DNA of 64,000 nt from Ralstonia pickettii (GTDB taxonomy: Bacteria > Pseudomonadota > Gammaproteobacteria > Burkholderiales > Burkholderiaceae), in NCBI RefSeq assembly GCF_000607165.1, contig NZ_JFZG01000006.1, forward strand, positions 186,001 through 250,000, written 5' to 3'. Below the pieces are notes generated by a model that did no database searches, was not told the DNA's origin, and saw nothing but the letters and a program-made list of their open reading frames with translations. Positions within the stretch are counted from its first letter, which is position 1. Every line of letters begins with the position of its first letter. The position numbers and the translations under genes were made by a program. Shown here piece after piece: positions 51,951 through 62,029 of the stretch.

Positions 51951-52582
51951 TATTCCTGATTGGAGTCCTGGGTGTTCGCCACCCCATTGGCCACTGCACG
52001 CAGATAGGGAACCACCATACCGTTGGTCGCTGATTGCCGGTGGGCACTCAGGTATTCGTCCAGACGGGCATCGCGGATCATCGGCGTATTGTCAGTTGCC
52101 GCCACGGTCAGCGCCTGCGCGCCAGCACCTTGCGTCGCTTTGGCGACCAATGCTGGGGAGCCGTCAGCGCCATCGGCAGGACCGCGCAGTTGCGGCACGA
52201 CAACCCAGCTAACAGCTGCCACCGCCGCCGCCACGGCAGTCGTAGGCACGATCCGGCGGACCCAAGCAGGACTGACTAGGAAGCGGTGCCTCTCTTGGGT
52301 TTTCGCACGCTGCGCTACTGCCGGCACCAGCAAGTGAGGCTCGGCGTCGAGCTTGGCCGAGAACCGGCTGAGGAAATCTTCAGAGGAACGCGTGTTCAGC
52401 AGATCTTCCGACCGGAGCACGTCGCCGATCAGTTGATATTCGCGCCAATGTGCTGCGCCCTCGCCATCCTTGGCGACTTCCACGGCAGACGACACCTCGT
52501 GCGCTGCGACTTCACCGTCCATCAAGGCAGAGATGCGTTGTGCGAACTCCGCTTCTGCCGTTTGCAATTGAGCCTGACCCAT
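51950..52582 (-). CDS. rseA: Anti-sigma-E factor RseA/MucA
   Basis: This 210-residue membrane-anchored anti-sigma factor has an N-terminal cytoplasmic domain (AQRISALMDGEVAAHEV, HWREYQLIGDVLR) that binds the sigma factor. A single transmembrane segment (~125-145, TTAVAAAVAAVSWVVVPQL) leads to a periplasmic tail that ends in a disordered part. It lies 107 bp after rpoE and overlaps rseB. Confidence 0.92.
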   Translation of the reverse strand: MGQAQLQTAEAEFAQRISALMDGEVAAHEVSSAVEVAKDGEGAAHWREYQLIGDVLRSEDLLNTRSSEDFLSRFSAKLDAEPHLLVPAVAQRAKTQERHRFLVSPAWVRRIVPTTAVAAAVAAVSWVVVPQLRGPADGADGSPALVAKATQGAGAQALTVAATDNTPMIRDARLDEYLSAHRQSATNGMVVPYLRAVANGVANTQDSNQE

Positions 52583-52689
52583 TTCCCGACCCCAAAAACT
52601 CCAACGTCCAATCAACGATCCGAGAGAAGACTTCCCGAGGTTTCACCGTTTGCAGCCGCATGCGGCCGCCGGCTTGTCATATCGGCTGG

Positions 52690-53289
52690 CTACCACCGTT
52701 TGCCCTCCACTGTTCCCAGCAGGGGGCGCAATTTCTCGGCAATCGCCTCGCGCGCCCGGAAGATGCGGGACCGGACCGTGCCGATCGGGCATTCCATCGC
52801 TTCAGCGATTTCCTCATAGCTCAGACCCTCGATCTCCCGGAGCGTGATTGCGGTACGCAATTCTTCGGGCAGCGCTTCCATTGCACGGTTGACCGTTTCG
52901 GCCACCTGCTTGGTGTGCAGCATGGAGTCCGGCGTATTGATATCCCTTAGTAGCTCACCGTCGGCAAAAGTTTCAGCCTCTTCGGTGTCGATGTCGCTGG
53001 ACGATTCCGGGCGCCGCCCCTGAGTCGCCAGGTAATTCTTGGCCGTGTTGACGGCGATGCGATACAGCCACGTATAGAACGCGGATTCCCCCCGAAATTG
53101 GGGCAACGCACGGTAGGCCTTGATAAAGGCATCCTGTGCCACATCCTCGACTTCGGCCGGGTCACGGATCAGGCGCGAGACGAGCCGGATGATCTTCCGG
53201 TGATACTTGACCACCAGCAGTTCAAACGCTCGCTTGTCGCCTTGCTGGACGCGCTCGACGAGGATCTGGTCGGCTTCGCGTTCGCTCAC
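52690..53289 (-). CDS. rpoE: RNA polymerase sigma-E (AlgU-type ECF)
   Basis: This 199-residue ECF sigma factor of the envelope-stress response has region 2 (DVAQDAFIKAYRALPQFRGESAFYTWLYRIAVNTAKNYL) and region 4 (LREIEGLSYEEIAEAMECPIGTVRSRIFRAREAI). It starts with GTG. It heads the rpoE-rseA-rseB-mucD operon and is expected to autoregulate; I could not place a confident sigma-E -35/-10 pair in the short 61-bp gap above it. Confidence 0.96.
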   Translation of the reverse strand: MSEREADQILVERVQQGDKRAFELLVVKYHRKIIRLVSRLIRDPAEVEDVAQDAFIKAYRALPQFRGESAFYTWLYRIAVNTAKNYLATQGRRPESSSDIDTEEAETFADGELLRDINTPDSMLHTKQVAETVNRAMEALPEELRTAITLREIEGLSYEEIAEAMECPIGTVRSRIFRAREAIAEKLRPLLGTVEGKRW

Positions 53290-53350
53290 GGATTCTTCAC
53301 CTGCAGTGTATCGCCTTGAATTTTTGTGACTTGGAAACGTTGTATTTTAC

Positions 53351-53842
53351 CTACGACACACCGGACACCTGGGAAACCACTCGCGGAGGCCCCAAGCGCA
53401 ACAGACTTCGCATACGACGTAGCGTCCCGGCGGAAAACCACGGCGGCATCAGCACAAAAATCTGTGGACACCACCCACGCCGCGCGACCCCCAGGACCAA
53501 GACGCGCTCACCGAGCGCCCATGACCATAACAGAGCCGCATTTTGGACAGCTTCTGGTGCTTTCAATCGGACCTGCCACGCGGCTTGGCCGGGCTCTCCG
53601 TCTTCTTTGAGACGAGCGCGCCACATCAGTTCCATAGCAAGCGGCGAACGGTTCACCATCAAAGGAAGGCAGGCAACCATCGTCAACCCGCTGATGATGC
53701 CCCAAGTCACCGACGGCAACATGGCACCCCACGTTTTGATCGCCCAGAACACAACAGCGCAGACAAGGGCGACAATGCCGAATCGGCTGATCGCGCACAA
53801 CCGCCGATACAGCGCCGGAAAAACAATGTGCTGGACAACCAA
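53351..53842 (-). CDS. Membrane protein, possibly YgfX-like
   Basis: This 163-residue protein has two close hydrophobic segments near the N-terminus (FGIVALVCAVVFWAIKTWGAML and GIISGLTMVACLPLM) and a longer cytosolic C-terminus (RLKAPEAVQNAALLWSWALGERVLVLGVARRGW). It lies between fabF and rpoE, where betaproteobacteria often have a YgfX/CptA-type gene. Two TM helices then a soluble tail fits that family, but the assignment is tentative. Confidence 0.6.
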   Translation of the reverse strand: MVVQHIVFPALYRRLCAISRFGIVALVCAVVFWAIKTWGAMLPSVTWGIISGLTMVACLPLMVNRSPLAMELMWRARLKEDGEPGQAAWQVRLKAPEAVQNAALLWSWALGERVLVLGVARRGWCPQIFVLMPPWFSAGTLRRMRSLLRLGPPRVVSQVSGVS

Positions 53843-53889
53843 GGCAAGAACGAAGCAGCACGCGCCGTGAGGCTACGTGCCGCTCTGCC

Positions 53890-55122
53890 TTACGGGCGCT
53901 TAAACACCAGCGTACCGTTCGTCCCGCCGAAGCCGAAGTTGTTCTTCACGGCCACGTCGATCTTCATGTCACGCGCGGTGTTGGCGCAGTAATCGAGATC
54001 GCACTCGGGATCCTGGTTGAAGATGTTGATGGTCGGCGGCGACACCTGATTGTGCAGCGCCAGCACCGTGAACACCGACTCCAGACCGCCCGCGCCGCCC
54101 AACAAGTGGCCGGTCATGGACTTGGTGGAGTTCACGACGACCTTGCTGGCATGATCGCCAAAAGCCGCCTTGATGGCTTCGGACTCGTTCTTGTCGCCCA
54201 GTGGCGTGGAGGTGCCGTGCGCATTCAGGTACTGGATCTGATCTGCGTTCATGCCGGCATCGCGCAGCGCGTTGAGCATGCAACGACGCGGGCCGTCCAT
54301 GTTCGGCGCCGTCATGTGGAATGCGTCGCCGCTCATGCCGAAGCCTGCGACTTCCGCGTAGATCCTGGCGCCGCGCGCCTTGGCCGACTCGTACTCTTCC
54401 AGCACCATCACGCCCGCACCTTCGCCCAGGACGAAGCCATCGCGGTCCTTGTCCCAGGGGCGCGACGCGGTGGCCGGATCCTCGTTGCGCGTGGACAGTG
54501 CGCGGGCGGCGGCAAAGCCGCCGATGCCCAGCGGCGACACGGTCGATTCAGCACCGCCCGCAACCATCGCGTCGGCATCGCCCGCCTGGATCAGGCGCGC
54601 AGCCAGACCAATGCTGTGCAGACCAGTCGTGCAAGCCGTGACGGCTGCCAAGTTCGGGCCTTTCAAGCCGAACATGATGCTTAGATGGCCGGAGATCATG
54701 TTGATGATCGAACCCGGCACAAAGAACGGCGAAATCCGGCGCGGCCCGCGATCGACATAGGTCTGGTGCGTATCTTCGATCATCGGCAGACCGCCGATAC
54801 CGGAACCGACCAGTACACCGATGCGCTCTGCATTGGCTTCGGTGACTTCCAGCCCGCTGTCCTTCAGCGCTTGCACGCCGGCAGCGATGCCGTAATGGAT
54901 GAAGGTATCCATGTTGCGGGCTTCCTTCGCCGGGATGTAATCCTCAGCGTTGAAACCCTTCACCTCGCCAGCGAAATGCACGGCCAGGTTCGACGGATCG
55001 AATTTGGTGATGGTGGCGATCCCGGACTTGCCGGCGACCAGATTGGCCCACCCCTCGGTGACCGAGTTCCCTACCGGAGAGACCAGCCCCAGGCCGGTTA
55101 CTACTACGCGACGACGGCTCAC
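53890..55122 (-). CDS. fabF: Beta-ketoacyl-ACP synthase II
   Basis: This 410-residue condensing enzyme elongates fatty acyl-ACP, including the cis-vaccenate step. The nucleophile Cys is in [11 protein letters not shown], and His residues are in [11 protein letters not shown] and [12 protein letters not shown]. It starts at GTG 55122 after an AGGAAAG ribosome-binding site, which matches the usual [10 protein letters not shown]-terminus; the ATG at 55161 would add 13 residues. It follows acpP. Confidence 0.96.
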   Translation of the reverse strand: MSRRRVVVTGLGLVSPVGNSVTEGWANLVAGKSGIATITKFDPSNLAVHFAGEVKGFNAEDYIPAKEARNMDTFIHYGIAAGVQALKDSGLEVTEANAERIGVLVGSGIGGLPMIEDTHQTYVDRGPRRISPFFVPGSIINMISGHLSIMFGLKGPNLAAVTACTTGLHSIGLAARLIQAGDADAMVAGGAESTVSPLGIGGFAAARALSTRNEDPATASRPWDKDRDGFVLGEGAGVMVLEEYESAKARGARIYAEVAGFGMSGDAFHMTAPNMDGPRRCMLNALRDAGMNADQIQYLNAHGTSTPLGDKNESEAIKAAFGDHASKVVVNSTKSMTGHLLGGAGGLESVFTVLALHNQVSPPTINIFNQDPECDLDYCANTARDMKIDVAVKNNFGFGGTNGTLVFKRP

Positions 55123-55235
55123 TATGCTTTCCTGCAACTCTGTATCAGCGACAAAGGCCACAGAAAACGCGCCACCCGGTCAAGCCGGACAACCGCCCTT
55201 TCTGTGGCCCGCGATGTCAAGAGATCGATTGACGC

Positions 55236-55475
55236 TTACGCCTTGACGTGGGCGGTCGCGTAATCGATGGCTTGCTGCACCGTGGTGATTTTCTCGGCTT
55301 CTTCGTCCGGAATTTCCATACCGAACTCGTCTTCCAGAGCCATCACCAGCTCAACCGTATCGAGCGAATCCGCGCCCAGATCGTTCACGAACGACGATTC
55401 GTTCTTGATGTCTGCCTCGGCCACGCCGAGTTGCTCAGCAACGATCTTCTTAACGCGTGCGTCGATGTTGTCCAT
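55236..55475 (-). CDS. acpP: Acyl carrier protein
   Basis: This 79-residue acidic four-helix protein carries the growing fatty acid on phosphopantetheine at Ser in [13 protein letters not shown]. It is modified by the acpS product also encoded in this window. A strong GGAGGG ribosome-binding site precedes ATG 55475. A TAGAAT -10 box (minus, 55514-55519) suggests its own promoter, as expected for such an abundant protein. Confidence 0.98.
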   Translation of the reverse strand: MDNIDARVKKIVAEQLGVAEADIKNESSFVNDLGADSLDTVELVMALEDEFGMEIPDEEAEKITTVQQAIDYATAHVKA

Positions 55476-55513
55476 TTAACCCTCCAGGGAAGTATTCGAC
55501 AAAAAGTGCGCGC

Positions 55514-55519
55514 ATTCTA
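55514..55519 (-). promoter_or_regulatory. -10 box upstream of acpP
   Basis: TAGAAT on the minus strand lies 38 bp before the acpP start. A GC hairpin (55528-55546) sits just before it in the transcript from fabG. The -35 is weak. Confidence 0.4.
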
Positions 55520-55660
55520 GCAGGTTTGCGCGGTGAAAAACCGCGCGGGAATCCATGCAAAAACTGCGCCCAACATGATGCTAAAAGCCAGTTAAATCAG
55601 CGATCGCGCAGGATTCTGCACATGTGCAAAGCCCGCGCAGCCGCCGCCGGGACGGCTTCC

Positions 55661-56410
55661 TTATCCCATGTACATGCCGCCGTTGACGTGCAGCGTCGAG
55701 CCCGTAATGTAGCCCGCCGCCGGTGACGCCAGGAAGGCAACCGCGCTGGCGATGTCCTCAGGCGCACCGAGCCGGCCCAACGGAATTTGCGCCTTCAGCG
55801 CGGTATGTTGCTCTTCCGACAGGACCTTGGTCATGTCGGTATCGATAAAGCCCGGTGCAATGCAGTTGACCGTGATGTTCCGGCTGCCGATCTCACGCGC
55901 CAGCGCGCGAGCCATGCCTTCCACGCCGGCCTTGGCCGCGGCGTAGTTCGCCTGACCCGGGTTGCCGACGGAGCCCACGACCGAGGTGATGTTGATGATG
56001 CGGCCACCGCGCGCCTTCATCATCGGGCGCAACACGGCGCGCGACAGGCGGAACACGGCGGAGAGGTTCGTATCGATGACCGACACCCATTCGTCGTCCT
56101 TCATGCGCATCGCCAGGTTGTCCTGCGTGATACCTGCATTGTTGACGAGAATGTTCAGGCCACCGTGCGTCTTGATGGTTTCGTCGATGACCGCCTCGCA
56201 GCGCGCGGCGTCATTCACGTTGAGCACCACACCCGAGCCCTTCACGCCGGCCTCGGCAAAGTACGCGGTGATGGCTTGCGCGCCGGCTTCCGAGGTGGCC
56301 GTACCGATCACCGTCGCACCTTGGCGCGCTAGTTCCAGCGCAATGGCACGGCCGATGCCGCGCGAAGCACCGGTAACGAGGGCAACCTGATTGTTCAATG
56401 CTTGGGTCAT
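55661..56410 (-). CDS. fabG: 3-oxoacyl-ACP reductase
   Basis: This 249-residue short-chain dehydrogenase uses NADPH to reduce 3-oxoacyl-ACP. It has the cofactor motif TGASRGIGRAIA, NNAG, and catalytic Ser/Tyr/Lys with YAAAKAG. The C-terminus ITGSTLHVNGGMYM is typical. It lies 14 bp after fabD. Confidence 0.97.
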   Translation of the reverse strand: MTQALNNQVALVTGASRGIGRAIALELARQGATVIGTATSEAGAQAITAYFAEAGVKGSGVVLNVNDAARCEAVIDETIKTHGGLNILVNNAGITQDNLAMRMKDDEWVSVIDTNLSAVFRLSRAVLRPMMKARGGRIINITSVVGSVGNPGQANYAAAKAGVEGMARALAREIGSRNITVNCIAPGFIDTDMTKVLSEEQHTALKAQIPLGRLGAPEDIASAVAFLASPAAGYITGSTLHVNGGMYMG

Positions 56411-56424
56411 ACGAATCCCGTTGA

Positions 56425-57354
56425 TTATTTGAGTTGGCCCAGCACGGCTTCTAGCGACGCCGGATCGAAGATCGCGTCGCCAACGATCTCACCATCGATA
56501 CGTTTGACCAGACCCGCCAGCACCTTGCCCGGGCCGCACTCGACCACGCGGGTAATGCCGTCGGCCTTCATCTTCTGGACCGTCTCGACCCAGCGCACCG
56601 GCGACGCAGCCTGGCGCACGAGCGCATCCTTGATGGCAGCCGGGTCGCTCACCACAGCCACGTCAACGTTATTGATAACGGGGATCACCGGGGCATTGAC
56701 CGTCACGTTGGCGAGATACTCGCGCAGACGATCCGACGCCGGCTTGAGCAGCGACGAGTGGAACGGTGCCGACACCGGCAGCGGCAGCGCGCGCTTGGCA
56801 CCCTTGGCCTTGGCGATTTCGCAAGCCTTCTCGACAGCCGCCTTGGCACCGGCGATCACCACCTGGGCCGGCGCGTTGAAGTTCACGGCTTCGACCACAC
56901 CCGCACCCGAAGCTTCGGCGCATGCGGCGCGTACGTCATCGTCCGACAGGCCGAGGATCGCGGCCATGCCGCCCTCGCCCACCGGTACGGCTTCCTGCAT
57001 CGCCTTGGCGCGGAAACGCACCAGCGGTACAGCGTCTTTGAACGCGATGGCACCTGCGGCGACCAGCGCCGAATACTCGCCGAGGCTATGGCCGGCCACG
57101 ACGGTCGGCGTCGGGCCGCCGGCAGCCTGCCATGCGCGATAGACAGCAACAGCTGCTGTCAGCATGACGGGTTGCGTGTTGGTCGTCAGATTCAGCTCTT
57201 CAGCCGGGCCTTCGGCAATCAGCTTGCCGATGTCCTGGCCCAGCGCGTCGGACGCCTCGGCCAGCGTGGCCGCCACGGCCGGATGATCGGCAAACGCATT
57301 GAGCATGCCGACCGATTGCGAACCCTGGCCGGGGAAGACGAAAGCGAATGTCAT
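56425..57354 (-). CDS. fabD: Malonyl-CoA:ACP transacylase
   Basis: This 309-residue enzyme loads malonyl groups onto ACP. The active-site motif is GHSLGEYSAL (Ser), with FPGQGSQSVGM at the start and a catalytic His in PVSAPFHSSLLKP. It lies 32 bp after fabH on the same strand. Confidence 0.97.
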   Translation of the reverse strand: MTFAFVFPGQGSQSVGMLNAFADHPAVAATLAEASDALGQDIGKLIAEGPAEELNLTTNTQPVMLTAAVAVYRAWQAAGGPTPTVVAGHSLGEYSALVAAGAIAFKDAVPLVRFRAKAMQEAVPVGEGGMAAILGLSDDDVRAACAEASGAGVVEAVNFNAPAQVVIAGAKAAVEKACEIAKAKGAKRALPLPVSAPFHSSLLKPASDRLREYLANVTVNAPVIPVINNVDVAVVSDPAAIKDALVRQAASPVRWVETVQKMKADGITRVVECGPGKVLAGLVKRIDGEIVGDAIFDPASLEAVLGQLK

Positions 57355-57386
57355 GGCTCGTATTGTTCGTTCTGGAAATTCGTCGA

Positions 57387-58367
57387 TCAGAAGCGCAGCA
57401 GCGCGGCGCCCCAGGTAAAGCCGCCACCTACGCCTTCGAGCATCACGTGCTGACCGCGCTGGATGCGGCCATCGCGCACAGCAACATCGAGCGCCAAGGG
57501 AATCGAGGCAGCCGACGTGTTGCCATGCTCGTCGACGGTCACGATCAGGCGCTCGTTCGAGAGGCCCAGCTTCTTGGTCGTGCCCTGCATGATGCGGATG
57601 TTCGCCTGGTGCGGGATCAACCAGTCGACTTGCGAGGCTTCGAGCTCCGCGGCCGCCAGCGCTTCACGGGCAACCTTGTCGAGCACCGTGACGGCCAGCT
57701 TGAAGACGGCTTGACCATCCATGTACAGGAAGGCGCTACCCTGAATTGCCCCTGCGGCCACGTTGCCCGGCACGCACAGGATGTTGGCGTGGCTGCCGTC
57801 AGCATGCAGCGCAGTCGACAGGATGCCCGGCTCGTCAGAAGCCTGCAGCACCACGGCACCAGCGCCATCGCCAAACAACACACAAGTGGTGCGGTCGCTG
57901 AAATCGATGATGCGCGAGAAAACTTCCGAACCGATCACGAGCACGTTGCGGTACGCACCCGAGCGGATAAATTTGTCGGCGGTCGCCAGCGCGTAGACGA
58001 AGCCGGAACACACGGCCTGTATGTCGAACGCGGGACACCCGTTGGTGATGCCGAGCTTTTGCTGCACCAAGCAAGCCGTGCTCGGGAACACGAAATCCGG
58101 CGTGGAGGTCGCCACCAGGATCAGGTCGAGTTCGGAGCGATCGATGCCGGCAGCTTCGATAGCGCGCTCAGCCGCCTTCACTGCGAGGTCGCTGCACGTA
58201 ACATCAGGCTCGGCGAAATGACGCGCCCGGATGCCGCTGCGCGAGACGATCCATTCGTCGCTCGTCTCAATACCCTTCTCGGCCAATTGGGCCGCCAGTT
58301 CGTCATTGGTAACCCGCTTGGGCGGCAGGTAGCTGCCCGTACCGATGATCCTTGCGAAACGTGTCAT
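57387..58367 (-). CDS. fabH: Beta-ketoacyl-ACP synthase III
   Basis: This 326-residue enzyme starts fatty-acid synthesis from acetyl-CoA and malonyl-ACP. The Cys nucleophile is in [13 protein letters not shown], His in IPHQANIRI and Asn in [13 protein letters not shown] 58367 ([14 protein letters not shown]) is chosen; the upstream 120 bases in frame overlap plsX. Confidence 0.97.
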   Translation of the reverse strand: MTRFARIIGTGSYLPPKRVTNDELAAQLAEKGIETSDEWIVSRSGIRARHFAEPDVTCSDLAVKAAERAIEAAGIDRSELDLILVATSTPDFVFPSTACLVQQKLGITNGCPAFDIQAVCSGFVYALATADKFIRSGAYRNVLVIGSEVFSRIIDFSDRTTCVLFGDGAGAVVLQASDEPGILSTALHADGSHANILCVPGNVAAGAIQGSAFLYMDGQAVFKLAVTVLDKVAREALAAAELEASQVDWLIPHQANIRIMQGTTKKLGLSNERLIVTVDEHGNTSAASIPLALDVAVRDGRIQRGQHVMLEGVGGGFTWGAALLRF

Positions 58368-58404
58368 GTGCGGTGGGGTGAAATCTGACTCGGGAGCGAC
58401 GCGT

Positions 58405-59466
58405 TCAAGCAGCGTCGGCAGCCGGAGTGGAAGTGGAGACCGGCGCAGCGCCCGCTGCGTCATGGTGCGATTCGAACGCCTGCGCAATGCGGGCGATCAC
58501 GCCGTTAGCCGCAGCGTCGTAGGCACGTTTGATGGCCCATTCGAACGCGTAGGCATCGGCCGAGCCGTGGCTCTTGATGACCAGACCACGCAGGCCGAGC
58601 AGCGCGGCGCCATTGTAGCGCCGATGGTCCACGCGCCGTTTGAAACGCGTCAACACTGGCAGCGCCACGACGGCGAGCAGCTTCGTGAACAACGAGCGGC
58701 CGAATTCCTGGCGCAGCATCTCACCGATCATCTTGGCCAAGCCTTCGGTGCTCTTGAGCGCTACGTTACCGACAAAGCCATCACAGACAACGATGTCGGT
58801 CGTGCCCTTAAAGATGTCGTTGCCTTCAACGTTGCCGAAGAAGTTGAGATCGGAGGCACGCAGCAACTCACCCGCCTGCTTGACGACCTCGTTGCCCTTG
58901 ATGACTTCTTCGCCGATGTTCAGCAGCCCAACCGTCGGACGAGGCTTCTGTTCAACCACCGACACCATCGCCGAGGCCATCTGCGCGAACTGCAGCAGAT
59001 GCTCGGGCTCGCAGTCGGCATTGGCGCCAAGATCCAGCACGGTGGTGCCGGCACCTTTCTCATTCGGGATCGCGGTGGCGATGGCTGGGCGGTCAATGCC
59101 GTCCAGCGTCTTGAGAACGTAACGCGACACCGCCATCAATGCGCCGGTATTACCAGCGGAAACGCACGCCTGAGCGACGCCTTCCTTGAGCTGATTGATG
59201 GCCACGCGCATCGAAGAATCTTTCTTCTTGCGCAGCGCAACCTCGACCGGATCCTCCATCGACACCACCTCGGAGGCGGGAACGATGTGGACGCGCGGGT
59301 TCGCGGTGGCGTGAAGTCGCTTGAGCTGCGCCGCAATGGCATCGGGCTGCCCGACGAGCAGCATTTCGACGTCTTCGTGTGCGGCGAGAAAATGAATCGC
59401 TGCAGGGATTGTCACGCCAACGCCGTGATCACCACCCATGCAGTCGATGGCAAGCTTGATGGTCAT
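58405..59466 (-). CDS. plsX: Phosphate acyltransferase PlsX
   Basis: This 353-residue enzyme forms acyl-phosphate from acyl-ACP, feeding phospholipid synthesis. The N-terminus [13 protein letters not shown] and the motif [10 protein letters not shown] are diagnostic. ATG 59466 is chosen. It precedes fabH by 37 bp, the usual plsX-fabH-fabD-fabG-acpP order. The Ala-rich end is unremarkable. Confidence 0.96.
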   Translation of the reverse strand: MTIKLAIDCMGGDHGVGVTIPAAIHFLAAHEDVEMLLVGQPDAIAAQLKRLHATANPRVHIVPASEVVSMEDPVEVALRKKKDSSMRVAINQLKEGVAQACVSAGNTGALMAVSRYVLKTLDGIDRPAIATAIPNEKGAGTTVLDLGANADCEPEHLLQFAQMASAMVSVVEQKPRPTVGLLNIGEEVIKGNEVVKQAGELLRASDLNFFGNVEGNDIFKGTTDIVVCDGFVGNVALKSTEGLAKMIGEMLRQEFGRSLFTKLLAVVALPVLTRFKRRVDHRRYNGAALLGLRGLVIKSHGSADAYAFEWAIKRAYDAAANGVIARIAQAFESHHDAAGAAPVSTSTPAADAA

Positions 59467-59558
59467 GCGAGTCTGAGTTGCGGTTTCATGTGCGGCTCCG
59501 GCCGTTGGCGCGCGTATGGTACACAAACCCGTACACGCATTGCCGAATTTCGCTCAAC

Positions 59559-59589
59559 AAAAAAGCGGCAAATTGGCTTGCCGCTTTTT
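59559..59589. terminator. Bidirectional terminator between rpmF and plsX
   Basis: AAAAAAGCGGCAA, loop ATTGGC and TTGCCGCTTTTTC form a 9-bp stem with A and T runs. Strong termination here would separate ribosomal-protein output from plsX. Confidence 0.75.
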
Positions 59590-59656
59590 CGCTTGCATCA
59601 TGAACCTGTGCGTTCAGACCAGCCCAACACGCTTGCCAGAAAACTGGCAAATCGCA

Positions 59657-59836
59657 TCAGTCGTTCTTGGTCTTCACAACCTTGCGGCCACGGTAGTAGC
59701 CGTTCGGGCTCACGTGGTGACGCAGGTGCACTTCGCCGGTGGTCGGCTCGACAGCGACCGGGGCCACCGTCAGGAAATCGTGCGAACGATGCATGCCGCG
59801 CTTGGACGGCGACTTCTTGTTTTGTTGAACAGCCAT
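59657..59836 (-). CDS. rpmF: 50S ribosomal protein L32
   Basis: This 59-residue protein ([23 protein letters not shown]) has the typical length and the [11 protein letters not shown] end. No zinc-binding cysteines are present, so it is the cysteine-free form. It lies between yceD and plsX as in most proteobacteria. Confidence 0.97.
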   Translation of the reverse strand: MAVQQNKKSPSKRGMHRSHDFLTVAPVAVEPTTGEVHLRHHVSPNGYYRGRKVVKTKND

Positions 59837-59951
59837 GACTGACTCCTAAGCAATTTAATCAATTTTATCACATCACACGGAGCCGGAGCGTAGCCATTCC
59901 GGTAGGCGTGTGAAACGTACTGCCATCAGCGCGCGCAATACTCGCGCACGC

Positions 59952-60488
59952 CTAATGTTTGGTTTTCAGGTTGGCCAGCACCGCGAACGGCGACGGCTTC
60001 TTTTCAGCTTCAGCCTCCTCCGGCAATACCTCATCCGGACAGGCTGCATGACGCGGCGACACCGGCAACGCCAGCAACAGCTCATCTTCGATCTGCGTGA
60101 TCAGATCAAAGTTGCGCGAGCCGACGATGACATCGGCCTCATCGTCATCCAGCGGAGCGGCATCGGCCTCGGCTTCCGAGCGCATGACCTCCAGGCGCAT
60201 GCGCACCGGCAGAGGTTGCTCGTACGCTTTGAGGCATCGCTGGCATTGCAGCCAGACCGCACCCTCCACTTCCAGATCCACGAAGAGCCGCTGGCGCGGC
60301 AACTGACCGGCGGTGGCTTCCTCGCGCACCAGACCCTGCAGCTGCCAACGGAACTGCGCGTTGGCGTCAGCCGGAGCATCGGCTGCTTGCTCGGCAAGCA
60401 GGCGAGGCATGTCGGCCAGATGAACCGCGCCACTTGCCGGCTCGCCTGCGCGAATGAACGCGAAAAGATCGAATGCACGAAAATCCAC
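59952..60488 (-). CDS. yceD: YceD-family (DUF177) protein
   Basis: This 178-residue protein contains CQRCLKAYEQPLPV, the conserved Cys pair region of the family, and an acidic stretch (EADAAPLDDDEADVI). YceD is implicated in 23S rRNA accumulation and is normally next to rpmF, as here. Confidence 0.9.
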   Translation of the reverse strand: MDFRAFDLFAFIRAGEPASGAVHLADMPRLLAEQAADAPADANAQFRWQLQGLVREEATAGQLPRQRLFVDLEVEGAVWLQCQRCLKAYEQPLPVRMRLEVMRSEAEADAAPLDDDEADVIVGSRNFDLITQIEDELLLALPVSPRHAACPDEVLPEEAEAEKKPSPFAVLANLKTKH

Positions 60489-60680
60489 GAATCGAACCTG
60501 CTAAACGCGTTGCTGTTGGTGCGCGAACCGGATCGACCGCCCTGCAGCGCCCGACACCTTGCGCCTGGGCGCCCGGTTTGCGACACTGCGCGGCCAAACC
60601 GCGAAACGCGGGATTATAGCGGGCAGAAACCTCTGGCGTCAAAAGGTTTTGCTCAAAATCCACTGCATCTTCAAGCACTT

Positions 60681-61277
60681 ATGACTTCTGCATCGCGTCC
60701 GCCGCTAATTCTTGCCTCCAGCTCGCCATATCGGCGGGAATTGCTCGAACGCTTGCGCCTGCCGTTTGAGATCGTGGTACCGAACATTGACGAGACCCCC
60801 GCTCCGGACGAGTCGCCCGACCGGACCGCTCTGCGCCTCGCCCGGCAAAAGGCGGAGAAGGTCGCAGCGGGCCATCCCGGCGCGCTGGTCATCGGCTCCG
60901 ATCAGGTCGCCACACTGGACGGCAAGCAGGTCGGCAAACCCGGCGACCATGCCCGCGCACTGGCGCAACTGCACTGGATGCGAGGACGCACCGTCACATT
61001 CCATTCAGCGTTGTGCCTGTACGACGGCCGGACCGGGCAGCACCAGAGCGAGGACATCCGCACGCTGGCGACCTTCCGCGATCTTTCCGATGAGGAATTG
61101 GACGCCTACTTGCATCTGGAACACCCGTACGACGTTGCAGGAAGCGCCAAATCGGAAGGTCTGGGCATCGCCTTGCTTGAACGCGTGGAGTCGTCCGACC
61201 CGACCGCGCTGGTTGGCCTGCCGCTGATCGCCCTGACCAGCATGCTGCGCAACGTTCACTACCCGCTCTTCGCCTGA
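60681..61277 (+). CDS. Maf-family nucleotide pyrophosphatase
   Basis: This 198-residue protein (LILASSSPYRRELLERL) has the Maf catalytic motif and IGSDQVATLDG, as in the YceF subfamily that hydrolyses m7GTP. ATG 60681 starts the family's N-terminus; the open frame to 59910 overlaps yceD and rpmF regions and is not used. It is divergent from yceD. Confidence 0.93.
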   Translation: MTSASRPPLILASSSPYRRELLERLRLPFEIVVPNIDETPAPDESPDRTALRLARQKAEKVAAGHPGALVIGSDQVATLDGKQVGKPGDHARALAQLHWMRGRTVTFHSALCLYDGRTGQHQSEDIRTLATFRDLSDEELDAYLHLEHPYDVAGSAKSEGLGIALLERVESSDPTALVGLPLIALTSMLRNVHYPLFA

Positions 61278-61280
61278 ACC

Positions 61281-62012
61281 ATGGCCGGTACGCTTTACCT
61301 CATTCCAAATACGCTGGGCTCGCGCGATGCGGCTGACCCGCTCCCTGACGTGATTCCGGCCGGCGTGCAGCAGGTCACCGCGCGACTCGATTACTTCGTC
61401 GCGGAGCATGCCAAGACCGCACGCGCGCTACTGAAGAAGCTGGCCGAGACCACGCCGCTGGCGCGCCCACTGCAGGAAATCACCATCCGCGAGCTGAACG
61501 TCAAAACGCCCGAATCGGAGCTGGAAGCGCTGCTGGCGCCGGTGGTTGCCGGCCAGGACGCGGGGCTGATGTCGGAAGCCGGCGTGCCGGCGGTGGCCGA
61601 TCCCGGCGCAAATCTCGTGCGTCTCGCGCACCGACGCGGCGTGCGCGTAAAGCCACTGGTGGGGCCGAGTTCGATCCTGCTGGCGGTGATGGCGTCTGGC
61701 TTGAACGGCCAGAGCTTTGCGTTTAACGGCTATCTGCCGGTCGACGCCGCGGAGCGTAAGACCAAGCTGCGCGCGCTGGAGCAGCTTTCACGCTCAGCGG
61801 GCCAAACACAGGTGTTTATCGAAACGCCATACCGGAACGGCGCGTTGCTCGAGGCCATTCAGGCTGGCTGCGCGCCAAGTACGCTGCTATCGATTGCAGT
61901 GGACCTGACGCTGCCCGACGAGCAGGTCGTCACACTGCCGGTGAGCGACTGGCGCGCCGACCGCATGAACCTGCACAAGCGGCCGGCAATCTTCTCGCTG
62001 CTGGCGCGGTAG
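61281..62012 (+). CDS. SAM-dependent tetrapyrrole-methylase-fold methyltransferase (RsmI-like)
   Basis: This 243-residue protein (GTLYLIPNTLGSRD) has motifs GLMSEAGVPAVADPGANLV, VGPSSILLAVMASGLNG and QVFIETPYRN. RsmI proteins 2'-O-methylate C1402 of 16S rRNA. This shorter paralogue lacks the C-terminal HTH tail and may have another substrate. It follows maf by 3 bp, so the two are co-transcribed. Confidence 0.82.
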   Translation: MAGTLYLIPNTLGSRDAADPLPDVIPAGVQQVTARLDYFVAEHAKTARALLKKLAETTPLARPLQEITIRELNVKTPESELEALLAPVVAGQDAGLMSEAGVPAVADPGANLVRLAHRRGVRVKPLVGPSSILLAVMASGLNGQSFAFNGYLPVDAAERKTKLRALEQLSRSAGQTQVFIETPYRNGALLEAIQAGCAPSTLLSIAVDLTLPDEQVVTLPVSDWRADRMNLHKRPAIFSLLAR

Positions 62013-62029
62013 CGCGCCTCTTCCCTCTT

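Noticed and set aside
53286-53474. Small minus-strand ORF upstream of rpoE
   Set aside because: It overlaps the membrane-protein gene and the rpoE leader and has no ribosome-binding site or protein-like motif.
55528-55546. Terminator upstream of acpP
   Set aside because: The GCGCGGT/ACCGCGC hairpin lacks a T run on the fabG-to-acpP strand; it may be a regulatory or processing hairpin instead.
58345-59838. 497-residue plus-strand ORF
   Set aside because: It is antisense to plsX and part of fabH and rpmF, with low-complexity His/Arg-rich composition typical of a shadow of GC-rich coding DNA.
59910-60680. Long N-terminal extension of the Maf protein
   Set aside because: The open frame upstream of ATG 60681 overlaps yceD on the other strand and has no Maf-like content; the family N-terminus begins at 60681.
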